Part shown: positions 1 through 11,476 of the stretch, piece by piece | How positions within the stretch are numbered: position 1 is the first letter of the stretch | Layout: each line of letters begins with the position of its first letter | Assembly: GCA_033032865.1 (NCBI GenBank) | Contig: JAWHQI010000064.1 | Span: 2,852,001 to 2,916,000 of the forward strand | Length of the DNA stretch: 64,000 nt | Direction of reading: 5' to 3' | From: Dactylorhiza incarnata | Lineage: Eukaryota > Streptophyta > Magnoliopsida > Asparagales > Orchidaceae | Made by a program: the position numbers and the translations under genes | Notes under the pieces: generated by a model | Database searches by the model: none | What the model was told of the DNA's origin: nothing | The model's input: the letters and a program-made list of their open reading frames with translations, nothing else

Positions 1-230
1 TTCTGGATCTAAATATATGGTCGCCCGGGTTGCATGCTAACCGAGCGGGTTTATCTGTCTCTCATATTAACCAAGTCTGGATATCTCTGGATCTAAACAT
101 ATGGTCGCCCGGGTTGCATGCTAACCGAGCGGGTTTATCTGTCTCTCATATTAACCAAGTCTGGATATCTCTGGATCTAAATATATGGTCGCCCGGATTA
201 TGTTCTAACCGAGCGGGTTGATCAATCTCT
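1..230. repeat. 84-bp tandem repeat, about 2.7 copies
   Basis: The unit beginning CTGGATCTAAA occurs at 3, 87 and 171, a period of 84 bp. The first two units are almost identical and the third diverges after about 30 bp. Because 84 is a multiple of three, one frame reads as a repeated 28-residue peptide, which I do not consider a gene. Tandem repeats near the 3' end are common in Tat/Ogre-type Gypsy elements. Confidence 0.9.
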
Positions 231-898
231 TAGCAAGAAGTTATCTCTGGATTCAATGGATTACACGCTAGGATTGTATTCTAAACCGCGCAAATTTATT
301 ATTCATTACTTCTATCAGCAAGGATGAGATATCTCTGAATTCAGATAAGAAGCCGCCCGGTTTGAATTATAACCGCACGAGCCTATCATTTATTGTTTAT
401 ACTATCAGAAATCGGATATCCTGAGATCTAAATGAGTAATCGCGCGGGTTGTATATAGACCGTCCGACATCATCGATTATCACTTATACTCGGATCAAGG
501 CAGCCGCACGGTTCAATCATAAAAAGCAGAAGGTAAAAAAAAGAGAGACAAGATAGCAACCACAAGTAAGTAACAATAGATGGACAATTAGACAGGTAAA
601 ATTTACATTCATTCTTCAAAATATCTGTTAACAAAATATTAACCGCCCGGCTAAAATCAAAACCGGCAGTTACACAAAAGTAAATTTAAACAAAGACACT
701 AAGTATGCCGACTTCTTTTTCTTCTTGACAGGGGAATTCGAGCCTTCACCATCTATGTCGACTTCAGGCGAATAGCCTTCGCTTGTCGAGGAAGAACCCG
801 ATGAGCCGCTATCACTAGACCGCCCGGTCTTACTCGCGGAGCCGGTTGTTCCAGAGGACAAGCTGTCCTCATCATCCTCATCATCATCATCAACGTCG

Positions 899-2444
899 TC
901 ATCCTTTCTGCCTGCGGCTAATTTCATCAAGCTGGTCCTTCAAGGCAGGGAAGAGGTCAGAAAAAGTAGTGCCCTCGAAGCCTTCGCACAGACCGCCCCG
1001 GTCTCCCAGAAGGCCCAAAGCTTTATTAATTCCTTGGGCCACATGAGGTAACACCTCATCCTGGAAGGCTGGGTTGGTCACTACATATTGTTTCTGCAAA
1101 AGAAAAAATAAATTAGGTCGCTCAGGCTGAACAAAACAAACCGCGTCGTCATTTGGAAAACTCACCGCCACGATCCCTTGAAGCCGCGCGTTCTCCGCGA
1201 CCTGCTCTTCATACTTCTTTTCTAGATATTTCTGAGCGGAAACCAGCCGCCTGTACGATAAGGCCATGAAGTGATTGGCCGCAAACCCCCATGCACCGGC
1301 CTGTGCAGCTAGCCGGGGAAGCTCTTCTTCGGGAACTTTCTTCAGCTTCTTTAAGGTCTTTCGACCATACATCGCGGCCCCGACAGCTAGCGCATGGCGG
1401 CTAGTTTTCTCGCTCCCCCATGAAGGAAGTGCGGTGGATACCCGGATGCGACTTCCGTCCCTGTGCCAGAGGACAGTTGGGTTGCCCCGCAGGTCGGGCG
1501 GGTTCCCGCAGGAACGTAGGAATTCGTATTCATTAGAAGAGGCTGGGCTCTCTTCCTCCGATGATGGCGACCTGTTTTGTTGCTGCCTCCTTTCCCTCTG
1601 GGTCAAAACCGGGCCGGCCGGGGTGACCGGCTTGTTCATGGGGACAATGTGGGCAGCTGTAAGATGAAATCAAAAGTTTAAATAATATAGTCCGCGCGGT
1701 CATATACAGGCGGGTTGAGAGGAACTTACTATGTTCGGGGAGGACGTCCTCCAGCTCTGAGAACAGCGGAATGTAGTGATTGATATCTAACCGCTCGTTC
1801 TCGAGGAACACGAAGGTGTCCAACTCGATCTTTCCGACTTGGGGGGCTTGGAAAGCTTCTTCCCCCCGAACTTGCGGGTCGACTTGCAATAGTCCGAAGT
1901 TGCCTTCGAACATTACAAACCGCTCCGACCAGTTCGAGACCTTGTTCGCCAAATTGACGACCTTCAGTCCGTGACAGCCAAAGTAGAGATGCCCCCTGAA
2001 AGTTGAAGTCCCCACGTCGGGGACAACCCGCACCGAAAAGAATTTCCTAAATAGATCAATGGAAAATCTGGTCCGCTCGGACCGCAGATACGAAATAAAG
2101 CTATATATGGATGCTATGGAATTCGGTGAAAGCTGGCCGGATACAACCCCATAGTGGTCAAAAATGGCGATGACTTCAAGTGGCAGCGGAAACTTGAAGC
2201 CATATTCAAAATGGTCGACAGGAACGGATATCTGATGCGGGTTGGAAGAGTTAATCCGTTCGTCGCGCAAAGGAAGACGCGCGAGCAGATCACTCCCTGC
2301 CATATGTCTCGCAATGAATTCGTCTAGCTCGGTTTGGGTAAGACGACACTCCGGGTGGTCCGCCGAGTGAAAGGCCAAGGCCGCATCTGTTCGAACGGCT
2401 TTAACCTTGACAGGTCGCCGCGACTTGGTCTTAGATCGCGCCAT
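899..2444 (-). CDS. Antisense spliced gene, Transposase_28 ('putative gypsy type transposon') family
   Basis: Three exons join cleanly on the minus strand: 2444-1730, 1656-1166 and 1093-899. Introns run 1729-1657 (donor GTAAGT, acceptor ACAG) and 1165-1094 (donor GTGAGT, acceptor TGCAG). The joined frame is 1401 nt, 466 residues plus TGA, from an ATG at 2444. Residues about 75-135 carry the family-like segment with VPVDHFEYGFKFPLP, IFDHYGVVSGQLSPNS and FRKFFSVR; the rest is charged. Despite the Pfam name the family has no shown transposase activity; it marks antisense ORFs of plant Gypsy elements. Just past the stop, in another frame (670-900), lies an acidic, serine-rich, lysine-ended stretch that looks protein-like. 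It would be added by a frameshift or a missed splice. I am confident of the exon joins and less sure of the exact C-terminus. Confidence 0.75.
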
Positions 2445-2781
2445 TTGAAATCGTAAAAATGACTTCGAAAGGTCCCTACTTATAGATTTTGACGATCTGC
2501 GAATAGCAAAATTATATCGCGGCTACACCTTCTAACCGCGCGGTCAACAGCCTGCATAGTCAGATTTGCCAGAAAAATAAATGAACCAAGGGCATTCAGG
2601 AAATCAGGTGCAAGCATACATCACAGATCGCGCGACCTGTAATCAGTTCGGATAAAATATAGAGAATTTGAACAGAACACAAAGTACAACGATTAAACAA
2701 GAACCCATACGGGTTATTCAAATAAAAGATATGACGCAGAAAGAAGCATTGTCCACGATACACATTGTTCTAAAAAGCCGT

Positions 2782-4858
2782 TCACGGCTGGCGGTGTTCG
2801 GGGGAGACGTCCTCTCTATGAAGCCGCGCGACCTGGTCGCTAGTATGGTTCAGAAGAGAGTAAATCTGGCTGGTATGATAATTGATGTGGTTGATCGTAC
2901 TATGAAGCCGCCCGGCATCCCTCTCAACCCGCGTAGCATTAATCATACGAGGGGTTCCGGCGGCCTCATCAATCATTGGGTCAGCTGCTCTAACCGGGGA
3001 GGATTCGAGCCCGCCCCAACAGTCGGGCGGCTAGAAACCTGCATTCCATCATTCATACTTCGCCAGCCTCCAGCGACTTCTCTAGTTAACCGCAAAACTT
3101 TATCTTGATAGTACTTTGAGTCATCCTCAAATTTGGCAGACATCTTCTTCTCCTTCTCAAACTGAGCGGTCAGAATGGCGACTTGTGCAATCTTGGCCTT
3201 CTTCTCAGTCTCCACTGCAGCTCGGGCGGCCCCCAGCTGCATCTCCAGGCCTTTCTCTCTCTGTCCGGGATTTCTTGTCGATCTCCGTCTGTACCTTCAG
3301 CGCCTCTTCAGCCTTTTTCCTCGCCTTTTGCTCGGCCTCCAGTCTGGCTTTAATAACAGCTTCTCGGTCTTCAACCTCCTTCAAACGGACCCTCAGATTT
3401 GCTAAGTCTTCCTCGAGATGATCAAACAATGGCTGCCCTTCCCGCGAAGCCGCTGTATAGGTCAACACCGGGGGGGCTAATGGAGGCAGGCTGGCCACAA
3501 GGTCGCCCGGCTTCAGGGTTTGATTTTCGCTATCTACAAGAAGCCGCGCGGTTATATAAAGCAAAGAGCATGCAGCGCTATATATAAAAAAATATATATA
3601 CACATATATAAGATCAATGCCTGGGCGCACAGGCCGCCTAGAATGTTCCGGGTCCATCCTCCGTTGTTGTTCACGCCAGAGTCTCTCTTTACTCTGCCTA
3701 GCGGAAGAGGACCAGGCCGCTAAAGGGAAAAAGCTCGGCGGCAGGTTCAGTAATTTATTTTGACGTGGCCGCTGAATGAAGAAACAGACAGTTTTATAAC
3801 CCGCGGGGCGCTTACCTGGCGCAAAAGGATCAAGCCGCAGCGGCTTGTTTAAAGCCCGTCTCGCCCCCTCCTTCTTCACCATCATTATCTCCTTCCCAGT
3901 CATCGCCGGGGAAACCTCCTCCCGCGCCTTCAGTACCTCTTCAAGTTCCCTCGCCTTCTGCTCGGCCTCCAGGGCGGCCCGAGTAGCAGCTTCTCGCTCT
4001 TCGACCTCTTTCTGAGCGGGCTCCTCAGGCCGGGCTGTATTATCAATAAGGGGTCAGTTCGTTTTGAAGTCACCGGGCTGTCAAGAAGCTTATCTCGGCT
4101 CTGCAGCTCATCCATTCCCTTAAAAATTCTGCTAAATGATAGACTGCTCGCCGAGTCCGGAAGCAGGCCGCACGATTTCACATCAGGGGTAGCCGGAGAG
4201 TCATTCACCTTAGCGGATGGGGTGACCGCCAAGCCAGGTTCCTCTTTCAGTCGCGGATTATTTTGGAGGCGGGACTCGGCCGGTTTCTTGAAAGCCGCCT
4301 TTTCCTTGGATACTAGCATCTTAACCTTCTTGGTTATTCGATCGGCCACTGACCCGGTCTTTTTCCTTTTCTTCCCTTTCTTACCCAAAGCCGGGCTAAT
4401 TTCTTTGGAGATGCTGGGATAGTCGTCCACGGATAGAGGAGTAGTCAGGTCGCCTGGCTTTGGAGAGTTAACCGCCTCCTCCCCCATATCCTTGACCAAC
4501 AAATGAGCATTCCCGGATGGGGTGATTTCCATGCCAAACGAGTCGATCTCGTCGGCTTTCTTTAAAGAGCTGCCAGAATCCACTTTACTAGAGGGGCGGC
4601 CTCCCCTTTATTCAACGGGCTGACGGCGTGTAGGTCTGGGTCGCCCGAAGGAACCGGTGAGTCGTTGGGAGGAAGCCCCGAGCTGTCCGCTGCGGGCTCT
4701 GCGGGAGTCTTGGGGGTAGTTAAGTCCACAACGGACTTTGAATTATCCGTTGCGGGCTTCTCAGACCGCTCCCCCTTTTTCCGGTCTCTCCTGTGCTGCT
4801 TCTCCTTTTCTTTCTTCCTTTTCCGTTCTCCTTCTGCCACCTTCTTCGGCTTCTCCAC
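2782..4858 (-). pseudogene. Decayed or spliced antisense ORF with coiled coils
   Basis: Read from high to low coordinates, protein-like segments lie in several frames. They are: a lysine-rich start (4858-4562), a proline/serine/lysine-rich part (4583-3930), a coiled-coil segment (about 4030-3880), a second related coiled coil (about 3420-3205), its continuation in another frame (3242-2973) and a tail (2976-2782). The two coiled coils share the pattern EV.(E/D)REA....LEAEQKAR, so the segment is duplicated. The joints could be introns or frameshifts; I could not fix them. The orientation matches the neighbouring Transposase_28 gene, so I take it as a second antisense ORF of the same element. 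No enzymatic motif is visible. Confidence 0.45.
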
Positions 4859-5589
4859 TATTTAACGCTTTTTGCTTTCCTCCCCTTTCTTTTTATCTCC
4901 AATAAGGACCACGCGGTCTATAACGGTCGCCAGGAAACCCATTATTGTTGAATCACCGGTCTTAAAAACTCTAACCGCAACTGGCGAGTAGTATCCCGTG
5001 ATTTCAGAAGAAATTCTGCAGAATGAGTTCTCAGGCCCTCTTATAGAGTTCAGGACAAGTCGGATGCGGCCTCCCGGCTAAAGCTAATATTTTCGAAATT
5101 TTCTTGAGATTTGAAAATATGCGGGGATTATGTTTACCCGGAAAACCGCTTCTCGGGTTGAATCATTCTCAGACCCAGGCGGGCTTCTAAATCAAGCCGC
5201 TGGGTTCTAGGATCAGTAGCTCTCAGTCCAAGGTAAACCAAGCCGGGCGGTCTGATGTCACTTCTGACCGCCCCAAAGATTGAAGATTGTCAAAACCCAA
5301 AGCAAGAAGGCGATCCGCGGTCTCAAGGCGGAGACCGCCCAGGTTGTGCCATAAATAGCCAAGGTTCGAGTCCATAGAACAAGCCGCGGTCTCAAGACGG
5401 AGACCGCTCGGATTGCATCGTCACCTTGGTCGCGTCATCCTCGACCTCTGGTCAGACAGGTCGGAAGGGCAAGCCGCCAAGCCGAGCGGCTTCTTTCTTT
5501 TCTTCTTTGTGTATCCCGTCACCGCCTGCCCGTCTCTCCTGTAACCGGGCAGGAGGTTATTTTATCCCTGCCCGTTCGGGCAGGCCCCC

Positions 5590-5602
5590 GAGCCTATAAA
5601 TA
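5590..5602 (+). promoter_or_regulatory. TATA box of the presumed LTR
   Basis: CCTATAAATAGG stands in GC-rich sequence and is followed by a leader-like stretch rich in CTTGTTTGAG and TTCTTCTTTCC motifs. A C-rich direct repeat (two copies of CGCCTGCCCG-like sequence) lies just upstream. It is read on the + strand, opposite to the two ORFs to its left, which fits an LTR promoter of an element carrying antisense ORFs. Confidence 0.5.
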
Positions 5603-5930
5603 GGAGGCGGCACTGTTCACAAGATACGCACACTCGAATCCAGGAGCTCGCTTGTTTGAGCTGCGGTCTCGAGTTTCCCGTCTTGCGGACTGTTTGACCG
5701 GCCGGCTTCTTCTTTCCTGCACTTGTAACCGCTTCTTTTTAATCAAAGGAAAGCCCGTCACAGGAGTGGCATTCGCCGTGACGGGCGAAATCTGGCCTTG
5801 ACCGCTGCTAGCGGTCTCGTTTTCTCCACCTAAAAAGTAACCGGCAACCCGCAGCCTCCGATTTCCTTCGGAGGTGCGATTTCGGACTCAACAAGGAAGA
5901 AGACTGTAAAACTTTTTGACTTTGTGTCTT

Positions 5931-6314
5931 TCTCTAGAAATGTTACTTCTCTGTCGACTGATATTGTAATACTTTCTTCTTTTCTATCTTGTTACTTGTC
6001 TTTTTCGTTTTCCTTGACAATATATCTCTGATTTGAATTTCAAATCCTCTGAATAAGGAATAGAATAATCAGGAGGATTAAATCTTGGAACTGCAATCTG
6101 ATCTTTAATTCCTTTTCCTTTTTCCAATATGCCAAACGGCTACTTTCTCGGGAAGAGAATGGAAAGTAATAAAATAGAAGGAGGAATTAAAATCTTGTCT
6201 TATCTGGAAATGAATAACTCCAAATAATAGAATAAATCCGTTGCTGATTTAGGTTGATCTAAAATCAGAGAATAGAATATAACTGATCTGTCTGAAATTC
6301 ATTGAATTGAAATA
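5931..6314. other. AT-rich stretch, nothing recognised
   Basis: There is no coding-like frame, no clear terminal repeat and no RNA gene. It may still be part of the LTR or its downstream flank. Confidence 0.4.
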
Positions 6315-6485
6315 AGAATTCGTCGATCTGAATGTTGAGTTCGTCGACCGCTGAGACTTGGGAAGTTCGTCGAACGCTGAGACTTAACAAATTCGTCGAA
6401 CACTGAGACTAGGCAAATTCGTCGAACTGGAGCAAGACGTTCGTCGAACGCAGAATGTATTTCGTCGAACGCAGAAACTTAGCTT
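6315..6485. repeat. Degenerate tandem repeat with core TTCGTCGAACGCTGAGACTT
   Basis: At least seven imperfect units with core TTCGTCGAACGCTGAGAC follow each other at about 20-30 bp. The reverse complement of this core recurs in the LTRs of the element at 51,373-56,667 (around 52,800-52,890 and 56,370-56,430). Confidence 0.7.
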
Positions 6486-6835
6486 TTCCTAAGATCTAAC
6501 AGTCTAAAGCCTTGATCCTTTAGACTATACAATGAGGGTCAACTTAGTCCTAGTCAACAGATAGTGATCCTAGCCCAAATCAGTAATAGGGTTGTTCCAA
6601 AAGAGAGCAAGATGAGCAAGTCAGAGTTATCCCATCAAGAAAAAAAAATGCCACAACACGAGGACGTGTAAAAATAGGAGATTTCAAGTATTTTCAAACT
6701 TTAACAATTTACACTTGTAATTTTCATATTACTTACTAAATAATTAATAGTTTGTTATCTTTTGCAGAGGAATGACGAAACACGGCTTGCTACCTACATT
6801 AGGAGAAGGCCAAGCCGAGAATGAAGTAGATATCT

Positions 6836-7120
6836 TGAAAGCATGAAAGCCACAAAGACGATGCTATGAGGGCTTACTTTTGGAGTGTTTTCATTACATA
6901 TTTTTTGGGCATTAACAAAATTTTGAAAGCATGTAAGCATGAAAGCCGCAAAGATGCTATGTGGCCTTACTTTTGGAGTGTTTTCTTTACATATTTTTCG
7001 GACATTAACAATTTTTTGAAGCATCTTCTAACTTTATTTGTTAGAGGTCATTAACAAATTTTTGTAAGCATGAAAGCCAAGAATGTAAGCATGAAACCCG
7101 CAAAGATGCTATGGGCCCAA
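6836..7120. repeat. 93-bp tandem repeat, two good copies and a partial third
   Basis: CTTACTTTTGGAGTGTTTTC occurs at 6873 and again, slightly changed, at 6966, a period of 93 bp. A degenerate third copy carries AAAGATGCTATGGG near 7105. The period is divisible by three, so one minus-strand frame stays open; I regard that as a by-product. Confidence 0.8.
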
Positions 7121-7129
7121 GTGTCTTGT

Positions 7130-7330
7130 TTTTTAAGAGGGCATACACGTTTACACGAGTGTTATTTTTAAAAAAAGACGTTTACAAGACTAATGGTTTT
7201 TAAGAAGCTCACTTTTACATGAGTGTTATCTTTATAAAATAAAAAAATGATGTTTACAAGAGCGAAGGTTTTTCGGAATCTCACTTTTACATGACTGTTA
7301 TCTTTAAATTTTTTTAAAGATTTAAAAAAA
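7130..7330. repeat. About 72-bp AT-rich tandem repeat, two copies
   Basis: GTTTACAAGA recurs at 7180 and 7252, each followed by TCACTTTTACATGA and GTTATCTTTA. A partial first copy precedes them. No function is apparent. Confidence 0.65.
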
Positions 7331-7880
7331 AAAGATGTTTACAAGTGTGTTGTTTGCATTAGGTATGTATTTTCTCTACTTATTGAGTAGCAAATCATCA
7401 GATTTTGAAAATTTTGAAAAAGCTATATTTTTAGAAGCGATCATACTGAATTACAATTTGATTAATACATTGCTACATATAAAAACTTTGACTTCAAAAA
7501 TGTATTTTAACATTTGAGATGATATTCTATATTCTATTGAAAAATCCTATTTAGCAATTTAAAACATTACAAACAACCCTTTACAAATTAAAACATTACA
7601 AACACACCCTTCATAATTATGATATGTTACGGAAGGGTAGCTTTGGAATATTAACAAATATTCCAGTTATAACAATTTAGAGGGGTGCAAGCTGTAATTA
7701 TGCAAACTTTGAGGGGAGGTCCCGGTAAATAACCTCAATGGATGGGTGTTTCCAATGGCTTTCTAAGTAGAGATCTTAAAAAGCTTCCGATTCAATAGCC
7801 ACAATAATTAAGCATTAATGTTTTGAGCAATCAGGAACTCTGATAGTGGTATAAATTTTGTAATACTTAATATTAATATA
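7331..7880. other. AT-rich stretch, nothing recognised
   Basis: No coding-like frame is present. The phrase GAGGGGAGGT near 7710 also occurs near 31,610 and 31,640, so some of this may be an old dispersed repeat. Confidence 0.4.
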
Positions 7881-8968
7881 TGTTGTGGATCACTCAAGGC
7901 TCCGGTAGATCAGACTAAATTGAATCGTCTTAGCCCGGGAGCATTCGAGCGCGCAAACAGTCACAGAAAAAGGGAAAGCTGACAAGACAATTTTTTTAAC
8001 GTGAAAAACTCATCAACTGAGTGGAAAACCACGCGGCCGGGCCTGTGCCGACCAAAACATCCACTATTTGTTGATTGTTGTGCAAAGCTTTTTTTTTTTT
8101 GAAGAACTCGAGGGCAACAGGCCGCCTCTCGCTACAATTGTTGAGAGATAAAGAGATGTTCGGAGGGTGACAAGCCACGGCTCACGGTGCTAAGTCTTCT
8201 GCCTGCTGCAGAGGGGAATCCTGCACTCTGAGCGCTCTGGAGACTTTGACTGCTGCTCGAAGGTTGGATCGATGCACTCTGTACGTCTTTGTCTCTGTGG
8301 CTTGACTCCTGCTGCGCGAGAGGAGTTTGGAGTGCTGGTCTTGATGGGGGCTGACATGTTTGTTCTATGAGCGCACGAAGCGTGCTCTCTTGAGCGCACA
8401 GAGGCGCGCTTGGAGCGGGGCGCACGTGGCGCGCTTGGAGCGGAGCGCACGTGAGCGCACTTGGAGCGGAGCGCACATGGGCGCACTTGGAGCAGAGCGC
8501 ACGGGAGCGTACTTGGAGCGGAGCGCACGGGGGCGCGCTCGGAGCGCGCTCGGAGCGGAGCGCACAGGGGCGTGCTTGGAGCAGAGTACACGGATGTGCA
8601 CTTGGAGAGGTTTTGAGAACGGAGTACACGGAGGAGGCGCGCTTGTGAGCGCGCAAGGAGGAGACGTGCTTGTGAGCGCGCAAGGAGGACTTGTGAGCGC
8701 GCAAGGAGGAGGCGCGCTTGGGAGCGCGCAAGAAGGAGGCGCGCTTGGGAGCAAGCAAGGAGGAGGCGCGCTTGGGAGCGCGCAAGGAGGAGGCACGCTT
8801 GTGAGCGCGCAAGGAGGAGAGAGAAAATCCGTAGGAGGATTTTCCCGGCCGAAGAGAGGATCCAAATGAAGGAGAATGAGTGTCTATTTATAGATTCCAA
8901 GAGTGGCGACTTGGTAATTTATCACGATAACTACCGGAAACAGAAATAGGAACGCTCCGTTTAGAGCA
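7881..8968 (-). repeat. 3' LTR of the LARD-like element
   Basis: It starts TGTTGTGGATCACTCAAGG and ends TTTAGAGCA, reading TG...CA. At 8350-8830 it contains a GC-rich minisatellite built on GAGCGCGCAAGGAGGAGGCG and on CACTTGGAGCGGAGCGCACG. This keeps several frames open by accident. It is 170 bp longer than the other LTR because it has more minisatellite units. Confidence 0.75.
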
Positions 8969-8989
8969 CACAAATCACCAAATTTCCAC

Positions 8990-9505
8990 AAATGACGAGA
9001 CCGCCCCGGGCGGTTTGGGGCTTAGCGGAAAAGCAACTGCTCCTCCCGCGAGGGGAGGAGCGGTCGGCGAGGCCGGTGGCTGGGGAAGGTGTCCACCGGC
9101 CGGAATTGGGCGGCCAAATGGCCGCCCAACCTTGGCGGCGGGGAGGCCACCTCCGGCAAAGGCGGCGACCGAGATCGGGCGGCCAAATGGCCGCCCGATC
9201 TGGGCGCAAGGGAGGCCGCCCCTGGCGGGGGCGGCGGCCAAGTGGCCGCCCGATCTGGGCGCAAGGGAGGCCGCCCCCGGCGAGGGCGGCGACCGACCAA
9301 GTGGCTGCCCGATCTGGGCGCAAGGGAGATCGCCCCAGGCGGGGGCGGCGGCCGAGATCGGGCGCCCGCTCGTATCGGGGACGACGACGACGACGTCGAT
9401 GGCGGCGACGGTTATTCCCCGGGTAGTTACGTCGTTAGTGGGGATTCTCTGGATAATCGGACCCCCATGGATGGGTTGCGGTTAGCGCCTTTAAGGAGAC
9501 CCTAT
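8990..9505. repeat. GC-rich repeat block, copy 1
   Basis: Multiple units share GATCTGGGCGCAAGGGAGG and GGCGGCCAAGTGGCCGCCC. The block ends near GCGCCTTTAAGGAGACCCTA. A second copy lies at about 14,020-14,510 with the same order and ends. In the element it sits just inside the 3' LTR. Confidence 0.8.
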
Positions 9506-9619
9506 CATTTGCCCCCCAAGTCCCCGAAGTTCAGAGCCGGGGCGAGAGAGGTGCGGGGACTTTTTGTGCGAAATAGTTGTGGCGATTGTTATCACATGAT
9601 AGCGAAGGGCGGACCTTCG

Positions 9620-10500
9620 AGCTGAGGTAGTGAAGTTACGGGTGCGTGGCCCTGGCGACGCTGTGACCTACCGCGGGGGAGAAGGGATGAGACCGTTCGA
9701 TCCGGGGCAGTGAGGTCACGGGGGCGTGGCCCTGAGAGACGGCGAATGGCAAACGATTCTAACCGCTGGCGAGCGCGAGGGGGCAGGCCCTGGCGACGCT
9801 GTGACCTACCGCGAGGGAGAAGGGATGTGACCGTTTGATCCGGGGAAGTGAGGTCACGGGGGCGTGGCCCCGGAGAGACGGTGAATGTCAAACGATTCGA
9901 ACTGTTGGAGAGCGCGAGGGGAGCAGGCCCTGGCGACGTTGTCACCTACCACAGGGGAGAAGGGATGTAACCGTTTGATCCGAGGCAGTAAGGTCACGGG
10001 GGCGTGGCCCCGGAGAGACGGCGAATGGCAAACGATTCAAACTGATGGCGAGGGGTGGCAGGCACTGGCGACGTTGTGACCTACCGCGGGGGAGAAGGGA
10101 TGTAACCGTTCGATCCGGGGCAGTAAGGTCACGGGGGTGTGGCCCCAGAGAGACGGTGAATGGCAAATGATTCGAACCGCTGGCGAGAACGCGGGGGAAG
10201 GCCCTGGCGACGCTGTGACCTACCGCGGGGGAGAAGGGATGTAACCCTTCGATCCGGGGCAGTAAGGTCACGGGGGCGTGGCCCCGGAGAGACGGTGAAT
10301 GGCAAATGATTCAAACCGCTGGCGAGCACGAGGGGGGAATGCCCTGTCGATGTTGTGACCTATCGCGGGGGAGAGGGGATGTGACTGTTCAATCCGGGGC
10401 AGTGAGGTCACGGGGGCGTGGCCCCGGAGAGATGGTGAATGGCAAACGATTCGAACCACTAGCGAGCGGGGGGGGGGGTAGGCCCTGACGACGCTAGTTT
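9620..10500. repeat. About 139-bp tandem repeat, roughly six copies
   Basis: GGTCACGGGGGCGTGGCC recurs near 9713, 9851, 9991, 10126, 10265 and 10404, spaced 135-140 bp. Each unit also has GACGGTGAATGGCAAACGAT. It occupies most of the interior of the LARD-like element. Confidence 0.9.
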
Positions 10501-10860
10501 AGAGGACGAGACCCAGGTGGTGTCGGAACCTACTACGTGGGCGAATGGCGAGCGATTCGAGCCGGGTAGTGGGAGGTTCGCTTAACCGACCTGGGGGATG
10601 TCGTTGATAGTAGCGGTGAAGGGCAAGCGCTTTGAACCATTTGCGAGCGCGAGGGGGGGCAGGCCCTGGCGACGCAGTTTAGAGGACGAGACCCAGGTGG
10701 TGTCGGAACCTACTACTTGGGTGAATGGCGAGCGATTCGAGTCGTGTAGTGGGAGGTTCACTTAACCGACCTGAGGGATGTTGTTGATAGTAGCGGTGAA
10801 GGGAAAACGCTTCGAACCGTTTGCGGGCGCGAGAGGGGCAGGCCCTGACGACGTGTTAAC
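10490..10860. repeat. About 181-bp tandem repeat, two copies
   Basis: AGTTTAGAGGACGAGACCC occurs near 10,495 and 10,676 and is followed by GGTGTCGGAACCTACTAC in both. The unit shares its GGGCAGGCCCTG segment with the 139-bp repeat next to it. Confidence 0.85.
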
Positions 10861-11457
10861 CTACCACAGGGAGAAAGGAGGACCTTCGATCAGCGGCAGT
10901 GAGAGGTTGATGTGAGCGCTGCCCGCAGGCAGTTACTGTTAATATAGCGCGCTGCCCGGAGGCAGTTGATGTTAATGCAAATAGACGTCCTTTCATTTGG
11001 GCGATGTGAATACGTAACTTTGGTAGAGCGGACGATGATTGTCTTATACAGGCCTTTCTTCAGGGATATCTGTATTGAGGGTTGCCCCTCAGTCCTTCAT
11101 GACAGGCTGCTAGCGGATCTCCTGCTGTCCGAATCGGTGCCCTTCAAAAATTATGAACTTTTTCACGCATGAGCCTTCAATCTGCAGGCTCATGGCTTGC
11201 CGCTTCAGGGCGGTTGCGGTGATACTGTGCTTCGGGCCCTCAGCCAGGACGGGCCCCGTGGTCTTGTATATTTGTACTGGAGAGCTCTCCTTCGGGTCTG
11301 CTGATAACCGAATAAAAGGGAGCTAGATCAGCATCCCCCCGGGATTGATTCTTCACTTGTGCGGATGGCTTTTCCTACCATGATTTCTAGCCACGAGTAC
11401 CGTTGTACAGTGAGTACTGTCTTCAGAGTCTTCTTCAAGCTTTGGGGGAACTCTGTT
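10861..11457. other. Interior of the LARD-like element, no gene recognised
   Basis: Unique sequence with short GC-rich hairpins such as the GAGCCTTCAATCTGCAGGCTC region near 11,170. No coding frame resembles gag. Confidence 0.4.
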
Positions 11458-11476
11458 CCCACAGACGGCGTCAAAC
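11458..11476 (-). promoter_or_regulatory. Primer-binding-site-like sequence
   Basis: The minus strand reads GTTTGACGCCGTCTGTGGG directly inside the right LTR. It differs by one base from a TGGCGCCGTCTGTGGG-type site used by plant Gypsy elements. This sets the orientation of the element. Confidence 0.55.

Larger units (their letters stand above)
1..5930 (+). mobile_element. 3' part of a Tat-like Gypsy LTR retrotransposon
   Basis: I infer one element read on the + strand whose 5' part lies outside the window. It starts with tandem repeats and carries spliced minus-strand (antisense) genes at 899-4858. It ends in sequence with a + strand TATA box at 5590-5602 and a leader-like stretch, as expected of a 3' LTR. 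Antisense ORFs of the Transposase_28 type between pol and the 3' LTR are known from Tat-lineage Gypsy elements. No gag or pol is visible here and there is no second LTR copy, so both LTR borders are uncertain and the right border at about 5930 is a guess. A GC-rich short palindrome close to CCGCGCGG recurs throughout the block. Confidence 0.5.

Noticed and set aside
8132..8900. Long open frames of 160-240 codons on both strands rich in Ser, Ala, Arg, Leu and Gly
   Set aside because: They come from the GC-rich minisatellite of the LTR. Several frames on both strands are open at once and the peptides only mirror the repeat unit.
8961..9625. Overlapping open frames of 90-180 codons on both strands
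   Set aside because: High GC removes stop codons; the peptides are low-complexity Gly/Arg/Pro and change frame between the two copies of the block at 8,990 and 14,020.
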